Counted from the first letter of the stretch, positions 7,996 through 21,358 are shown. The stretch: 64,000 nt of DNA from Dysgonomonas sp. HGC4 (GCF_001261715.1 NZ_CVRU01000150.1:17187-81186), one strand, 5' to 3'. Made by a program: numbers and translations. The notes: generated by a model from the sequence alone, not told the origin.

Positions 7996-9528
7996 TTATC
8001 CTTCAGAATAAGGTTTATTTTGGTCCCCTTTTAATGCAGGATTAGCCTCAAATTCGCGATAGTATATTGGTGCAAGTATTCGCCCTTCATCTCCAAACCC
8101 TGTTGGAGCTATTCCAATAGCAGACTGACGCTCTTTTATAACCTTATCCATTACCGGAATCACTCTATTTGTTCTTACTAGATCAAACCAGCGTTTCCCT
8201 TCTGCCATAAACTCTAACTGACGCTCTAGCAAAATAACTGTTTCTACTTCTTCCTTATTTGATGTAGCGGAAACTTCCTTTTTAGCATCAGCTAAATATC
8301 CTACTCGTTTGCGGATTTTGTTTACTATTTCGAGAGCTTCACTTCCTCTGCCTTGCTGATTTAAAGCCTCGGCTCTTAACAATAACACGTCTGCCAAACG
8401 ATATATCTGAGGTTGAACGGCTGCACTGGTAGTTGATAATACCAACCAATGAGATTTATAGACCGAGTTTTTCGAGTCATATTCTCTATTAGGGTCTACA
8501 TCGCTATATTTTGTATTTTTTTCTATCCCTACTGCATAATAGCTATTATACGATATGGGCATTCTACTGTTATTAGAGTATAATTTAACGGTATCCAAAA
8601 CATTCCACAAACGACCATCGGTACCCTGATTTGAATAACGTCTGTCTACAAATTCCTGAAACAGTGTTTGAGAAATCTTATATCCATTATTGGTATTGGA
8701 TGCACCTACACGTTGAGGCCAAAGAGAACCACCATCAGCATCGAAATTCCATGCCATAACAAATATTGCTTCTCTGGACGAATTGGGTACTAAGAACATT
8801 TGCTTCCATTCGGCTTCATTCTTCACTAGTTCGAAATTGCTGTTGTTTTCAAAATATTCGGATGCTTCTAATGCTTCTTTATATTCTTTAAACCACATAT
8901 GAACATCGGTTTTAAGAGCTTTACAAGTTGCATAGTTGATATAAAACTTATCTGATGTATTTACCAAATATGCTTCAGCCTTTATTATATCATCCATTAT
9001 TTGCTTCTTTACAACCTCTATTTCCGATCTTGTAACTTGCGCTTTCACAACATCTCCATCCCATTGTGCTGTCACTAACGGAACTCTACCCCATACACGT
9101 ATTGCATAGAAATACATTAATGCACGCATTCCATGAGCTTGTCCTATATAGTTGGCATAGTCTGACTCAATAATACCGGGTATGGTAGGATATCTCTCTA
9201 TTGCAGTGTTGCATCTGGTTATACATGCATACAAGTCTTTCCAGCTATATTCTTCTTTCGTAGATTCAAGAGCATTCATATACACCTGACTGTCTTCATA
9301 ACCTGTTGTTGTATAATTATCGGAACGTAGATCTCCCCAATCGATATGAGCTCTGTTTAACGTCTTTTGCATGGCATCATATATACCGGCATTCCAAGTA
9401 CGCATATCTCCCTTAGACCCGAAGAAGGTTGACGGAGACATATCGGATAATGGATCTCTATCTAAGAAATCGTTGCATCCTATAAGCCCGAAAGCTCCTA
9501 TGATAGTGAGTAATATATATTTTTTCAT
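7996..9528 (-). CDS. SusD/RagB-type outer-membrane glycan-binding lipoprotein
   Basis: Lipoprotein signal with Cys18 (GAFGLIGC) followed by NDFLDRDPLSDMSPSTFF, the standard SusD opening. Helical TPR-like segments carry GQAHGMRALMYFYAIRVWGRVPLV, and the C-terminal part has the SusD/RagB signature YRLADVLLLRAEALNQ and LERQLEFMAEGKRWFDLVRT. It is the lid partner of the SusC gene 104 nt upstream; together they take oligosaccharides through the outer membrane. Length 510 residues is normal. The bound glycan cannot be told from sequence; the neighbouring fucosidases and galactosidase suggest a fucose- and galactose-bearing ligand. Confidence 0.95.
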   Translation of the reverse strand: MKKYILLTIIGAFGLIGCNDFLDRDPLSDMSPSTFFGSKGDMRTWNAGIYDAMQKTLNRAHIDWGDLRSDNYTTTGYEDSQVYMNALESTKEEYSWKDLYACITRCNTAIERYPTIPGIIESDYANYIGQAHGMRALMYFYAIRVWGRVPLVTAQWDGDVVKAQVTRSEIEVVKKQIMDDIIKAEAYLVNTSDKFYINYATCKALKTDVHMWFKEYKEALEASEYFENNSNFELVKNEAEWKQMFLVPNSSREAIFVMAWNFDADGGSLWPQRVGASNTNNGYKISQTLFQEFVDRRYSNQGTDGRLWNVLDTVKLYSNNSRMPISYNSYYAVGIEKNTKYSDVDPNREYDSKNSVYKSHWLVLSTTSAAVQPQIYRLADVLLLRAEALNQQGRGSEALEIVNKIRKRVGYLADAKKEVSATSNKEEVETVILLERQLEFMAEGKRWFDLVRTNRVIPVMDKVIKERQSAIGIAPTGFGDEGRILAPIYYREFEANPALKGDQNKPYSEG

Positions 9529-9544
9529 TGTTTTATTGATTTTA

Positions 9545-9557
9545 AGGTCGCAGACCT
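9545..9557 (-). promoter_or_regulatory. Leader palindrome of susD (PUL 1)
   Basis: Sense strand AGGTCTGCGACCTTAAAA: 5-bp arms AGGTC/GACCT, 16 nt before the ATG. Same family and spacing as the copies before rhaD, rhaI and the HTCS gene. Confidence 0.5.
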
Positions 9558-9602
9558 TTTTATTACTTAGTCAAGTACGAAAACTATAACCTGTTATAAT
9601 TA

Positions 9603-9626
9603 GAAAGTATATCATTAAATACTTTC
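9603..9626 (-). other. Hairpin between susC and susD
   Basis: Perfect 8-bp stem GAAAGTAT/ATACTTTC with 8-nt loop, just past the susC stop. No T-run follows on the minus strand, so it is not a standard terminator; a role in differential stability of the susC and susD transcript parts is possible. Confidence 0.4.
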
Positions 9627-9632
9627 ATTTAC

Positions 9633-12600
9633 TTAAAATCCTACATTGATTCCAAATCCAACCTCACGATAACGTGGATATGCCGAATTGTCTCTTCCCG
9701 GAGTCAATACACTACCTCCTATTTCGGGATCATAACCCGAGTACTCAGTCCAAGTAGCCAAATTATTTGTATATACATATACTTGACAAGTACGAAGTGG
9801 AGTTTTATTTAAGAATTTATGTTCTACATTATAGGTTAAACGAATATTCTTCAATCGCAGGAATGATGCATCTTCCAAATACTGGCTATTAAGTTCTTGT
9901 CTGTTCTGAGTTTTTCGAGTACGAGAATCTAGTGCGTACCAAGGTGTTATTTGTCCTTGATATTTCCATCCTGTTCTTATATACTCGGGATGTTGCATGT
10001 GCGTATTACCACCCCATGTAGTATAATATTGTTTCAGTTTATTGTATACTTTTCCTCCCCAGCTCAGGTATAAATTGAATGATAGAGAGAAGTTTTTATA
10101 CGTAAAGTTATTATCCCATGAAGCGAACCAATCCGGATTTCCACTCCCTAGAACTTTACGGTCATTATCATCTATCTTATTGTCATAATTGCCGTCTTTA
10201 TCCGGAATATTTTCCCATATAACATCTCCTCCGGCTGCGGCTACTCCATTTTGTAAGATTTGCTTAACATCTCCCGAATACTTCGATCCATCGGGTAATA
10301 CATAACCTTCGAGAATAGGTTGCCCATTAAGCCCTATTATTACATTATTATTTTCGTCTCTTTTCAATACTGGATTCAAACGCGTTTTGTAATCAGGGGT
10401 ATATGCATTACTAAAGTCATATTCGTATACTCCCTCATTTTTATAACCATACCATTGACCGGCTGCTTTGCCTTTTGCAACTAACCACAGACTGCTTTCT
10501 ACATAATCTTCTTTTGCCAGATCGGTTATTTTATTCTTGTTTGTCCACCAGTTAACAGTTGTATTCCATTTAAAGTCCTTAGTCATAACAGGATACCCTG
10601 ATAAAGAAAATTCAAGTCCGCGGTTTTCTATACTCGCCAGATTTACACGCATCTTATCATACCCTGTTGTATAAGGCAGACTCATAGTAGATAGTAAATC
10701 ACTTGTCTCTTTAATATAATAATCTGCGATGAAAGTAACTCGCCCGTTGAATAAGTTCAGATCAAGACCAAAGTTCGTTTGTTTGGTTTCTTCCCAATGT
10801 AAACTAGGATTACCATAAGTTGCTACAGGAACCACTCCACTCGTACCATTGTAACTATATTCTCCAGAGGTGAAAAGCGTTTGATATTCGTAATACCCAA
10901 CTCTATCGTTTCCGGTTACCCCCCAACTACCACGCAATTTTGCATCGGAAACTACGCTGGATGCCCAATCCATAAATACCTCATCAGAAAAACGCCACCC
11001 TAGAGAGAATGCTGGGAATGCACCCCAACGTTCTTTAGGTCCAAAACGCGATGAACCGTCGTATCTCACACTTCCATTAAATATGTATTTATCTTTATAC
11101 GTATAACCTACACGACCAAAGAAACTAGCTAGGGCATAATCTTCGGCAGTAGTATATGTTTTAGCCAAATCCAGATTTGCCATATTCATCGTATGTATTG
11201 ATTCGGTTACCAGATCGGATCCTTCAAAATTCAAATATTCATTTTTTCCGGTTTCTACACTTGCCCCAGCCATCGCCGAAAGAACATGGTGCTTTCCCAG
11301 AGTTTTATTAAAGGTTAAATACATCTCGCCCGAATACCTTTGATTAAAGGTTGTTTTATCAGCTGCCGTGTTTTTGCGTAAACTCTCATCAGCATTACTA
11401 TCTAGTTCTTTAGAAGCAAATTGAGTATTACGAGTTAAACCCAAATCGCCTTGCATATTTGCAGACAACGATAAATAGTTAGTAAACTTCCAGTCCATTC
11501 CCTGATAAATAACCCCTTGAAAGCGTTCTCTCTTATTGTCTCGTCCATATAATTCTTGAACCGGGTTTCTATTTCCTCCCATAGCATGATGAGGGGCAAA
11601 TGTTCCATCAGGATAATAAATAATCATATTAGGCGGACGTCTCATAGCGGTCTGAAACACATTCCCTTCGTTTATGCTATTCGTTTTATTATTACTAAAA
11701 CTCACTCTGGTTGTGAATCTAAGATTATCCCATCCATTAAAATCCATGTTATACCGACCTGTAATGCGGTCATTATAACTTGTTTTTATAATACCCTCAT
11801 CGCCCACATAACCAAATGATGCCATGTACTTCAACTTATCAGTACCTCCACTAATTCCTAGATTCACATCATTTCTTATTGCTGTTTGTGTCAATAAATC
11901 TTGATAATAATTATTCACACTATTTACCAATCCTACAGAGTCTGTTACTGCACTAAATTTTTCAAGTGTTTTTGCAGGGTTACTTAAATCCGTTGCTTGC
12001 ATATTTAATACCCTATCAAAAGCATTCACCTGTGGCAACTTATTTGCCATAGAACTATAACTTCGTAAATAGCGAAGATCTACTTTTGGTTTACCCGATT
12101 CTCCTGATTTTGTTGTAATTATTATAACACCATTAGCCGAACGTGCCCCATATATAGAGGCTGAAGCTGCATCCTTCAATATCTCAATAGATTTGATATC
12201 CAATGGATTGATATTATCGATACTGCTTGTTATAACATTATCAACAATGTAGAGAGGCGAAACTCCATTATCATCAAAAGTAGAAGCCCCACGTACCTGT
12301 ATCATATTTGTACCTCCCGGGGCACCCGATGCAGATGTAACCTGAAGACCGGGAGCTGCACCTTGAAGTGCATCATAAATATTAATCGGAGATCTTTCCT
12401 CTATTAGTTTAGAATCGACTGAAGTTATTGCTCCGGTAATGTCCCGTTTTTTCTGAACACCGTATCCCACAACTACCACTTCATCCAATAGTTTTGTGTT
12501 TTCTGTCATAACAATCACGAGCTTCTTATTAGAATCGATTTTTACATCTTGATTATTATAACCCATATAAACAAAGCTTAATACATCTCCTTTTTGGCAG

Positions 12601-12818
12601 GCCAATGTAAATCCGCCATTCAAATCGGTAATAGTACCTTTTGTTGTTCCTTTAATAGTAATTGTTACACCGATCATGGGTTCTCCCGAATCATCATTCA
12701 CTATCCCTGTAACATTTAGTGTCTGGGCAGAAAGGGTATGCCCCAGACAAAAAACAAACAAGAATAAAACGAGCCACCGACTCATCAGTTTAGGCTTTTT
12801 GTTTTCTTTTTCTTTCAT
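9633..12818 (-). CDS. SusC/RagA-type TonB-dependent outer-membrane transporter
   Basis: A 1061-residue transporter. After a charged N-region and a hydrophobic signal (WLVLFLFVFCLGHTLSAQ) comes a carboxypeptidase-regulatory-like domain (VTGIVNDDSGEPMIGV...), the TonB-box-like LDEVVVVGYGVQKKRD, the plug with SPLYIVDNVI and SIEILKDAASASIYGARSANGVIIITTK, and a long barrel ending in a phenylalanine-terminated strand (REVGFGINVGF). The annotated ATG at 12818 gives an 11-residue lysine-rich extension; an ATG at 12785 (MSRWLVLFL) would give a more usual signal peptide and either may be right. It pairs with the SusD at 7996. It would import oligosaccharides of PUL 1 using TonB and the proton gradient. 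Confidence 0.95.
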   Translation of the reverse strand: MKEKENKKPKLMSRWLVLFLFVFCLGHTLSAQTLNVTGIVNDDSGEPMIGVTITIKGTTKGTITDLNGGFTLACQKGDVLSFVYMGYNNQDVKIDSNKKLVIVMTENTKLLDEVVVVGYGVQKKRDITGAITSVDSKLIEERSPINIYDALQGAAPGLQVTSASGAPGGTNMIQVRGASTFDDNGVSPLYIVDNVITSSIDNINPLDIKSIEILKDAASASIYGARSANGVIIITTKSGESGKPKVDLRYLRSYSSMANKLPQVNAFDRVLNMQATDLSNPAKTLEKFSAVTDSVGLVNSVNNYYQDLLTQTAIRNDVNLGISGGTDKLKYMASFGYVGDEGIIKTSYNDRITGRYNMDFNGWDNLRFTTRVSFSNNKTNSINEGNVFQTAMRRPPNMIIYYPDGTFAPHHAMGGNRNPVQELYGRDNKRERFQGVIYQGMDWKFTNYLSLSANMQGDLGLTRNTQFASKELDSNADESLRKNTAADKTTFNQRYSGEMYLTFNKTLGKHHVLSAMAGASVETGKNEYLNFEGSDLVTESIHTMNMANLDLAKTYTTAEDYALASFFGRVGYTYKDKYIFNGSVRYDGSSRFGPKERWGAFPAFSLGWRFSDEVFMDWASSVVSDAKLRGSWGVTGNDRVGYYEYQTLFTSGEYSYNGTSGVVPVATYGNPSLHWEETKQTNFGLDLNLFNGRVTFIADYYIKETSDLLSTMSLPYTTGYDKMRVNLASIENRGLEFSLSGYPVMTKDFKWNTTVNWWTNKNKITDLAKEDYVESSLWLVAKGKAAGQWYGYKNEGVYEYDFSNAYTPDYKTRLNPVLKRDENNNVIIGLNGQPILEGYVLPDGSKYSGDVKQILQNGVAAAGGDVIWENIPDKDGNYDNKIDDNDRKVLGSGNPDWFASWDNNFTYKNFSLSFNLYLSWGGKVYNKLKQYYTTWGGNTHMQHPEYIRTGWKYQGQITPWYALDSRTRKTQNRQELNSQYLEDASFLRLKNIRLTYNVEHKFLNKTPLRTCQVYVYTNNLATWTEYSGYDPEIGGSVLTPGRDNSAYPRYREVGFGINVGF

Positions 12819-12859
12819 TTAAACTAGATTTTAATAGGTTTGGTTTTTCACGGTTAATT

Positions 12860-12874
12860 AAGGTCTTAAACCTT
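12860..12874 (-). promoter_or_regulatory. Leader palindrome of susC (PUL 1)
   Basis: Sense strand AAGGTTTAAGACCTTAATTAA: arms AAGGT/ACCTT, 41 nt before the ATG at 12818. This is the longest spacing in the family. Confidence 0.4.
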
Positions 12875-12994
12875 TTTTATTCTATCATATTAGTTTTCGG
12901 ACATGGCAAGACCATTCCCTGACCACAATAATATTTTATTGTATACACAGTTTACAAAACAGTTAGTGTTATAAAAAATCTTAAGGTATTGCTT

Positions 12995-14431
12995 TTACAA
13001 GTCTAGTATTTCGAATGTTTTTACAGAATTAGATACAATCTTCAATGGAAGCAGCTTTTCTTTTAGCTCTAATTTTATTACAGAGGCTATGGCATCAGGA
13101 GATTTAGTCGGCACGTCGATAATCATACCATCTGTCGTTTTTTGAATATTCAAGGTCTTTTTATTTTGCAATAAAGTCGCACTTTTTACTTCTGAGTCAA
13201 TATTAAAATAGAGTTTACCATCCGAAGGCCATTCAAACACGCATAAGTATAATATCGTATTGTTTTTATTGTCTTTGCGGATACATTCTCCCCATGTAGG
13301 AAAAATAAGGCTACGCTGCGTTCCGTAGATGGCTTCACCATTTATTTTCATCCATTCGCCCATCTCTTTCAAACGAGTTACACTTGGCTCTGGAATTTCG
13401 CCTTCGGGTGTGGGTCCCACATTCAATAAATAGTTACCTCCTCGGGCAGCTATAGTTATCAAGTTTCTCACTAATACCTCCGTGGGTTTCCATGCATTTT
13501 CCCAGCTTTTAAATCCCCACGAACTACCTATATTCATACAAGTCTCCCAATCAACACCTTCAATATCTTCGGCTTTAGGTACTCTACCTTCGGGTGTTTT
13601 ATAATCTCCAGGGAAATTAGGACGCTTCAATCTATCATTCTGAATAATTTGAGGATATTTAGCTAATTCTGCTGAAATTTTCTCTGCAAAAGCGTCTGTC
13701 ATCTGGGTTGGAGTATCCCACCATAAGACAGCAACATCTCCATAGTTAGTCAGTAACTCTTTTATTTGAGGAACAGATACTTTATCAATATACTCATCCA
13801 TTGTTGCAGTTTGCTGAGCCGGATCCCAGTATCCTTTATTAGCTTCGGTGTATGCATCTATTCTGGTTGAATCCGGATTTGGCCATCCTTCTCTCATCAA
13901 CTTACGAGCAACAGAACCTCCTGGATTGTTCCAATCTTGTGCCTGAGAATAATAAAAGCCAAGCTTCATTTTGTGCTTACGGCATGCTTTAGCCAACTCA
14001 TCCAGTATATCTTTATTGTAAACAGTAAAATCTACAATATTGTATTTGCTGGCATTACTCTTAAACATTGCAAAACCATCGTGATGCTTTGTGGTAATAA
14101 CAATATACTTCATACCTGCTTCTTTTGCCAGCTTAACCCATACCTCGGCATCGTACTTGGTTGGATTGAATCCTTTTGTAATTTGCTGATACTCTGCTAC
14201 TGGTATTTTGCATCGGTTCATAATCCACTCAGCACCTCCTCGATTCTGATTATGTCCCTTATATACACCTCCTAATATGGAGTAAGGTCCCCAATGGATA
14301 AACATTCCAAACTTGGCTTCGCGCCACCACTCCATTTTTTTATCCTGATCGACGGTGGATGTATTTGCTTTCTGAGCGTGAAGGCTAAAGATAAAGCTTA
14401 GCAAAATAATGAATACCATTATTTTTTTCAT
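12995..14431 (-). CDS. Alpha-L-fucosidase, GH29 (second)
   Basis: Start taken at MKKIMVFIILLSFIFSLHAQ, a clear signal peptide; an ATG at 14476 would add 15 residues and overlap a probable -7 box. The GH29 barrel is visible as KFGMFIHWGPYS (about 40-51), TTKHHDGFAMF (about 113-123), KLGFYYSQAQDW (about 156-167) and AVLWWDTPTQMT with presumed nucleophile Asp239. A C-terminal beta-sandwich of about 100 residues follows. Without the extra binding module it is shorter (478 residues) than the other GH29 in this locus. The two GH29 enzymes are diverged, so they may act on different linkages or substitution patterns. It is the first gene upstream of susC and could have its own promoter. Confidence 0.9.
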   Translation of the reverse strand: MKKIMVFIILLSFIFSLHAQKANTSTVDQDKKMEWWREAKFGMFIHWGPYSILGGVYKGHNQNRGGAEWIMNRCKIPVAEYQQITKGFNPTKYDAEVWVKLAKEAGMKYIVITTKHHDGFAMFKSNASKYNIVDFTVYNKDILDELAKACRKHKMKLGFYYSQAQDWNNPGGSVARKLMREGWPNPDSTRIDAYTEANKGYWDPAQQTATMDEYIDKVSVPQIKELLTNYGDVAVLWWDTPTQMTDAFAEKISAELAKYPQIIQNDRLKRPNFPGDYKTPEGRVPKAEDIEGVDWETCMNIGSSWGFKSWENAWKPTEVLVRNLITIAARGGNYLLNVGPTPEGEIPEPSVTRLKEMGEWMKINGEAIYGTQRSLIFPTWGECIRKDNKNNTILYLCVFEWPSDGKLYFNIDSEVKSATLLQNKKTLNIQKTTDGMIIDVPTKSPDAIASVIKLELKEKLLPLKIVSNSVKTFEILDL

Positions 14432-14473
14432 AGGATGTAGAATTTTAAGGTTTATTTCGTAATAGGTTCTGTA

Positions 14474-14481
14474 CAAAAATA
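14474..14481 (-). promoter_or_regulatory. Putative -7 box (TATTTTTG) for the second fucosidase
   Basis: Minus-strand TATTTTTG fits the Bacteroidetes -7 consensus TAnnTTTG and lies about 43 nt before the ATG at 14431. No clear TTTG -33 box is seen at the expected distance, so support is moderate. Confidence 0.4.
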
Positions 14482-14830
14482 GGTGGCAACTGTAATCTCC
14501 ATTTGCAGAAATGAGTCTTTTTTTTGTAAAATCAGTTCATTATCCGCCTAATACCAACTAATAATCAACTGTTTAATACTTTCTAATATTATAGGACTGA
14601 TTTATTTTCTTTGAAATAGAACCTCTCAAGTATAGAATAAGAGATTTCTATTTAGATTCTCAAATGCAATATTTTGTTAATTAGAAATACTAAAAACCAT
14701 ATCTAAAGAGTCAGACTTAGGATGTTTGTTCAGTTGATTAAATAAAAATTGGTTTTCCGAGTATTATATACTCAGAAAACCAATCAATCTAGCGAATGTT
14801 ATTTTTCACTTTATCTTTATCTATATCTTA
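14482..14830. other. Gene-free stretch between GH2 and the second GH29
   Basis: About 350 bases without a credible gene. It holds the terminator of the GH2 gene at its right end and upstream promoter DNA of the fucosidase at its left end. I see nothing else defined in it. Confidence 0.6.
14743..14784 (-). terminator. Intrinsic terminator after the ricin-GH2 gene
   Basis: Stem ATTGGTTTTC/GAAAACCAAT (14748-14757 with 14775-14784) continued by GAGTA/TACTC after one mismatch, then five T on the minus strand. It lies about 45 nt past the GH2 stop, so GH2 is likely its own transcription unit. Confidence 0.8.
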
Positions 14831-18427
<3,597 letters not shown>

Positions 18428-18545
18428 TTAGAATTATATCGGTTATAGTCTTTTAAAGATAGGAGTTATTTATTTTAGACTCATAATCTCTTGTCGATAA
18501 TTTTAAACTTGAATGTCTTTTTTGAGTCTTGGGATAGATAATCAG

Positions 18546-18573
18546 AGCTATTTCCAATGATGAGGAAATAGCT
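18546..18573. other. Stable hairpin upstream of the GH2 gene
   Basis: Perfect 10-bp stem AGCTATTTCC/GGAAATAGCT with 8-nt loop. It follows the desaturase terminator on the minus strand but lacks a T-run there. It may be a back-up terminator or a processing hairpin. Confidence 0.4.
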
Positions 18574-18626
18574 TTATAGATCAGGCATCTATTCAGTTAA
18601 TTGGAAAAGAATTATTGCTAAAATAC

Positions 18627-18660
18627 AAAAAGGAAACTACCCCTAAGATAGTTTCCTTTT
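18627..18660 (-). terminator. Intrinsic terminator of the acyl-ACP desaturase gene
   Basis: 12-bp perfect stem (18628-18639 with 18649-18660), 9-nt loop, and five T on the minus strand, about 20 nt past the desaturase stop. Confidence 0.85.
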
Positions 18661-18678
18661 ATATATATATAAATATTA

Positions 18679-19665
18679 TTATTTCATCGCTGGTTGTACC
18701 CATTTGAATATATAAGAGTCAACCGGAACAACCATTCTCTCTGAGATTTTAGCCATACGGGCAGGCAATTTCATAAGAAAATCGCGGGCACGTTCAGCTT
18801 CGTCCGTCAATCCTGAAACTTTATCAATTTGCCATTTGTCAATCAGTTTTTGCATAATATCCACATAATCGCTAGCTGTGTATACACCCATACGTTGTGC
18901 GGCATTAGAAAATTGCTCAAAGGCTGTACTTATCTTTTCACCCGATTCTCTAAGGAAGTGAGCAGGCATTACAATTTTTTGCTTCATCATATACTGAAAA
19001 GCCAACATCATTTCGCTTGGATCGACCTCAAATATGCGTTTTACAAACTCACTGTATGCATAATGATGTCTCATCTCGTCACTCGCAATACGCTTACACA
19101 TTCTTGATAGTTTGTCATCCCCTACCTTTTTGGCAAGTTCAGCCACCCGATTGTGAGAAATGAAAGTTGCTAATTCCTGAAAACTTGTATATACAAAATT
19201 TTTATAAGGATCGCGTCCTGTACCAATATCAAAACCATCGCTGATAAGATGTTGAGTAGTTTGTTCGATCTCTCTCATATTCACCCTACCCGACAGGTAT
19301 AAGTATTTATTTAATAAATCGCCATGACGATTCTCTTCACTTGTCCAATGTCTGATCCATTTAGACCAACCATTACGTTCTACATTATCCACACCATCAA
19401 TTTCCATTAACCACGATTCGTATGTTGGTAAGGCTTCCTCTGTAATGGTATCCCCTACTAACACTACCCAAAAATCGTAAGGTAAATCTTTTGCCAATTC
19501 GCGTAATTCTTTTACCTCGTCAAAAAAAGTTTCCTTTTCAGAATTAGGCAAATAATCTGTTGGTTGCCATATTTTTTCAACAGGTATTAAATATTGATCG
19601 ATAAAGGTATCGACATTCTTTTCCAAGAAGCGCATAACTTCCAGTCTGATATTTTTGATAGACAT
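18679..19665 (-). CDS. Acyl-ACP desaturase (ferritin-like di-iron)
   Basis: A soluble di-iron enzyme of the stearoyl-ACP delta-9 desaturase family, which uses O2 and ferredoxin electrons to put a double bond into acyl-ACP. The two carboxylate-histidine motifs are intact: EENRHG at 110-115 and DEMRHH at 196-201; further ligand candidates are the Glu pair in TITEEALP (76-77) and Glu164 in SFQELATF. Length of 328 residues fits bacterial members. It has its own terminator and stands alone. Because the reaction needs oxygen, it implies at least microaerobic growth, consistent with a facultative anaerobe. PlsC lies 650 nt upstream on the same strand; the two may both serve membrane lipid composition. 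Confidence 0.9.
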   Translation of the reverse strand: MSIKNIRLEVMRFLEKNVDTFIDQYLIPVEKIWQPTDYLPNSEKETFFDEVKELRELAKDLPYDFWVVLVGDTITEEALPTYESWLMEIDGVDNVERNGWSKWIRHWTSEENRHGDLLNKYLYLSGRVNMREIEQTTQHLISDGFDIGTGRDPYKNFVYTSFQELATFISHNRVAELAKKVGDDKLSRMCKRIASDEMRHHYAYSEFVKRIFEVDPSEMMLAFQYMMKQKIVMPAHFLRESGEKISTAFEQFSNAAQRMGVYTASDYVDIMQKLIDKWQIDKVSGLTDEAERARDFLMKLPARMAKISERMVVPVDSYIFKWVQPAMK

Positions 19666-20317
19666 TCTACTATAATTATTTAAAATTACGACTTTCTATG
19701 AGTGTATATTCTCTTTATCTATGAATAGGAAAACAATATACTTGCTACACAAAAAGACGGACGAAAAGTAAAGTTAAGATTATTTATCAACCAGAATAAA
19801 AAGGGCTCTTATTTAGTTATCTATAACAGTTTTATGTCATAAAAAGATCTGAATACTATTTACTGAAGAACAATTTGTAGAGCAGAATTTAAGATAATCT
19901 TAAATTCTACTCATATGTCTGATTTTTAGAACCTGATCTGGATTAAGTGAATACTGGCGAACCGATAGGTGACACAATAAAGAAGAGAACTATACAGTAA
20001 AACATGTCAAACAGACAATAAGCTTCAAAGAAATCTAAGACTCATCTATTTTATCTATGAACCTAAAACTTAGTCTAAGAGTTCATTTTTCAACTTCTAA
20101 CTTTTCTGAAAATATCTTTTTTTGACGAATTATAGAAGAAGGTTGTGCTTGTATTTTTTGTAGGATAGTATAGAATAAGTATGTCAATGTAACTTACAGA
20201 AAAAAAAACTATAAAATCAACATATCCAATTACATATCAACAAAAAAGGACTACAAAATTTACGATATATCTATATTATAGTTAATAGCAGGCTTAATAT
20301 TTATCTTCTATTGCAAT
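19666..20317. other. Long gene-free stretch between plsC and the desaturase gene
   Basis: About 650 bases, very AT-rich, with no open frame of credible length, no tRNA-like cloverleaf and no strong hairpin that I can see. It should hold the desaturase promoter near 19680-19760, but I found no clean TAnnTTTG box. A small RNA cannot be excluded. Confidence 0.5.
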
Positions 20318-21052
20318 TTAAACTTTAATACTTCCTACAACCTCTCGTTCAACCCTCTCAAAGACTTCAGAAAAGGGAATACCTTTTATCGCAAAAGGCT
20401 CATGTATAGTAAATACTAGCTTGTTGCCTAACCCCATTGGGAAAGAACCCCATTTAGTCATTTTCCACGAATTATTAATAGTTACCGGAACCATATAGGC
20501 CGAGGGTGCATATTTACAAAGTATCTTTAAGCCATTTTCAGCAAAAGGACCGGGTGCGCCTGTTTTACTCCTTGTTCCTTCCGGAAAAATAACAGCCGAC
20601 CTTTTATTCTCTTCTATATAATCAGCCATTTTCTTAATGGATGATAGAGACTGCTTTGCATCTTTTCGATCGATAAGTACCGAACCTCCATGATTCAGGT
20701 TATAAGAAATACTAGGAATACCTTTACCCAATTCTATTTTACTAATAAATTTTGGATGGACCTTTCTCATAAACCATATAATACCCGAAATATCATATAG
20801 ACTCTGGTGATTTGCAGCTATAATTAGAGGAACTCCCTCAGGAAGTCTTTCTAAATTTTCGACTTTATAAGTTGTGCCTAAAACATAAGTATTGGCTGTT
20901 AAAAAGAAATTTAATGCATCCACACTTTTCTTATGAGCATTGTATCCAAACCAATTAAAACAAATCCATTGTATCGGGTGAAATATAAGTAGAGTGATCA
21001 AAAAAAGCAGATAATAAATTATCGATAGGGGGTATGATATTAATTTTTGCAT
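20318..21052 (-). CDS. plsC: 1-acyl-sn-glycerol-3-phosphate acyltransferase (PlsC family)
   Basis: It transfers an acyl group to lysophosphatidic acid in phospholipid synthesis at the inner membrane. An N-terminal membrane anchor (YPLSIIYYLLFLITLLIFHP) is followed by the acyltransferase motifs NHQSLYD (the HX4D catalytic motif, near 82-88) and FPEGTRSKTG (near 156-165, phosphate binding). Length of 244 residues is normal. Some family members instead acylate ornithine lipids, so the substrate is not certain. It is transcribed away from the TonB receptor gene. Confidence 0.88.
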   Translation of the reverse strand: MQKLISYPLSIIYYLLFLITLLIFHPIQWICFNWFGYNAHKKSVDALNFFLTANTYVLGTTYKVENLERLPEGVPLIIAANHQSLYDISGIIWFMRKVHPKFISKIELGKGIPSISYNLNHGGSVLIDRKDAKQSLSSIKKMADYIEENKRSAVIFPEGTRSKTGAPGPFAENGLKILCKYAPSAYMVPVTINNSWKMTKWGSFPMGLGNKLVFTIHEPFAIKGIPFSEVFERVEREVVGSIKV

Positions 21053-21358
21053 AATTCAAAAGTTCAATGATATTCAAAATTAGCAAAAATTCTGTTAATT
21101 AAAAATATAAAAATGATAAGATATTATGATTATTACTGATTAAAAACTCAAGAAAAAGTCATCTAACTATACATCAGAGAATACCAAATTTCAAGAAATA
21201 GCATATACCATAATATTATTAAACAAGCCACCCTCTCTACACATATCTAGGTATCAAGAGGGATCAATCAAGCAGAAAATACCTATTAATTGCGATTGCA
21301 TAAACAACTTGGAAATTATACTTTCACGACTTCAAAAAAGGACATAACAAATTCAACA
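21053..21358. other. Divergent promoter region between plsC and the TonB receptor gene
   Basis: Holds a probable plsC -7 box near 21075-21082, an imperfect dyad TGATAAGATATTATGA near 21114-21129 that loosely resembles a Fur box, and CCCTCT (21231-21236) facing AGAGGG (21257-21262), a possible hairpin in the receptor leader. None is strong on its own. Confidence 0.35.
21075..21082 (-). promoter_or_regulatory. Putative -7 box (TAATTTTG) for plsC
   Basis: Minus-strand TAATTTTG matches TAnnTTTG, 22 nt before the plsC ATG, which would leave a leader of about 15 nt. A T-rich tract sits at the -33 distance. Confidence 0.4.

Noticed and set aside
12995..14476. Two GH29 genes as a recent tandem duplication
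   Set aside because: The two proteins share only family motifs, differ in length and domain content, and lie eight genes apart.
19666..20317. tRNA or small RNA gene in the 650-nt gap
   Set aside because: No TTCGAAT/GTTCRA arm with matching acceptor stem and no stable rod-like structure could be seen; a small RNA cannot be excluded but has no positive support.
21290..21358. TTG start adding 23 residues to the TonB receptor
   Set aside because: The extension would put charged residues before a perfect signal peptide that begins at the ATG at 21359.
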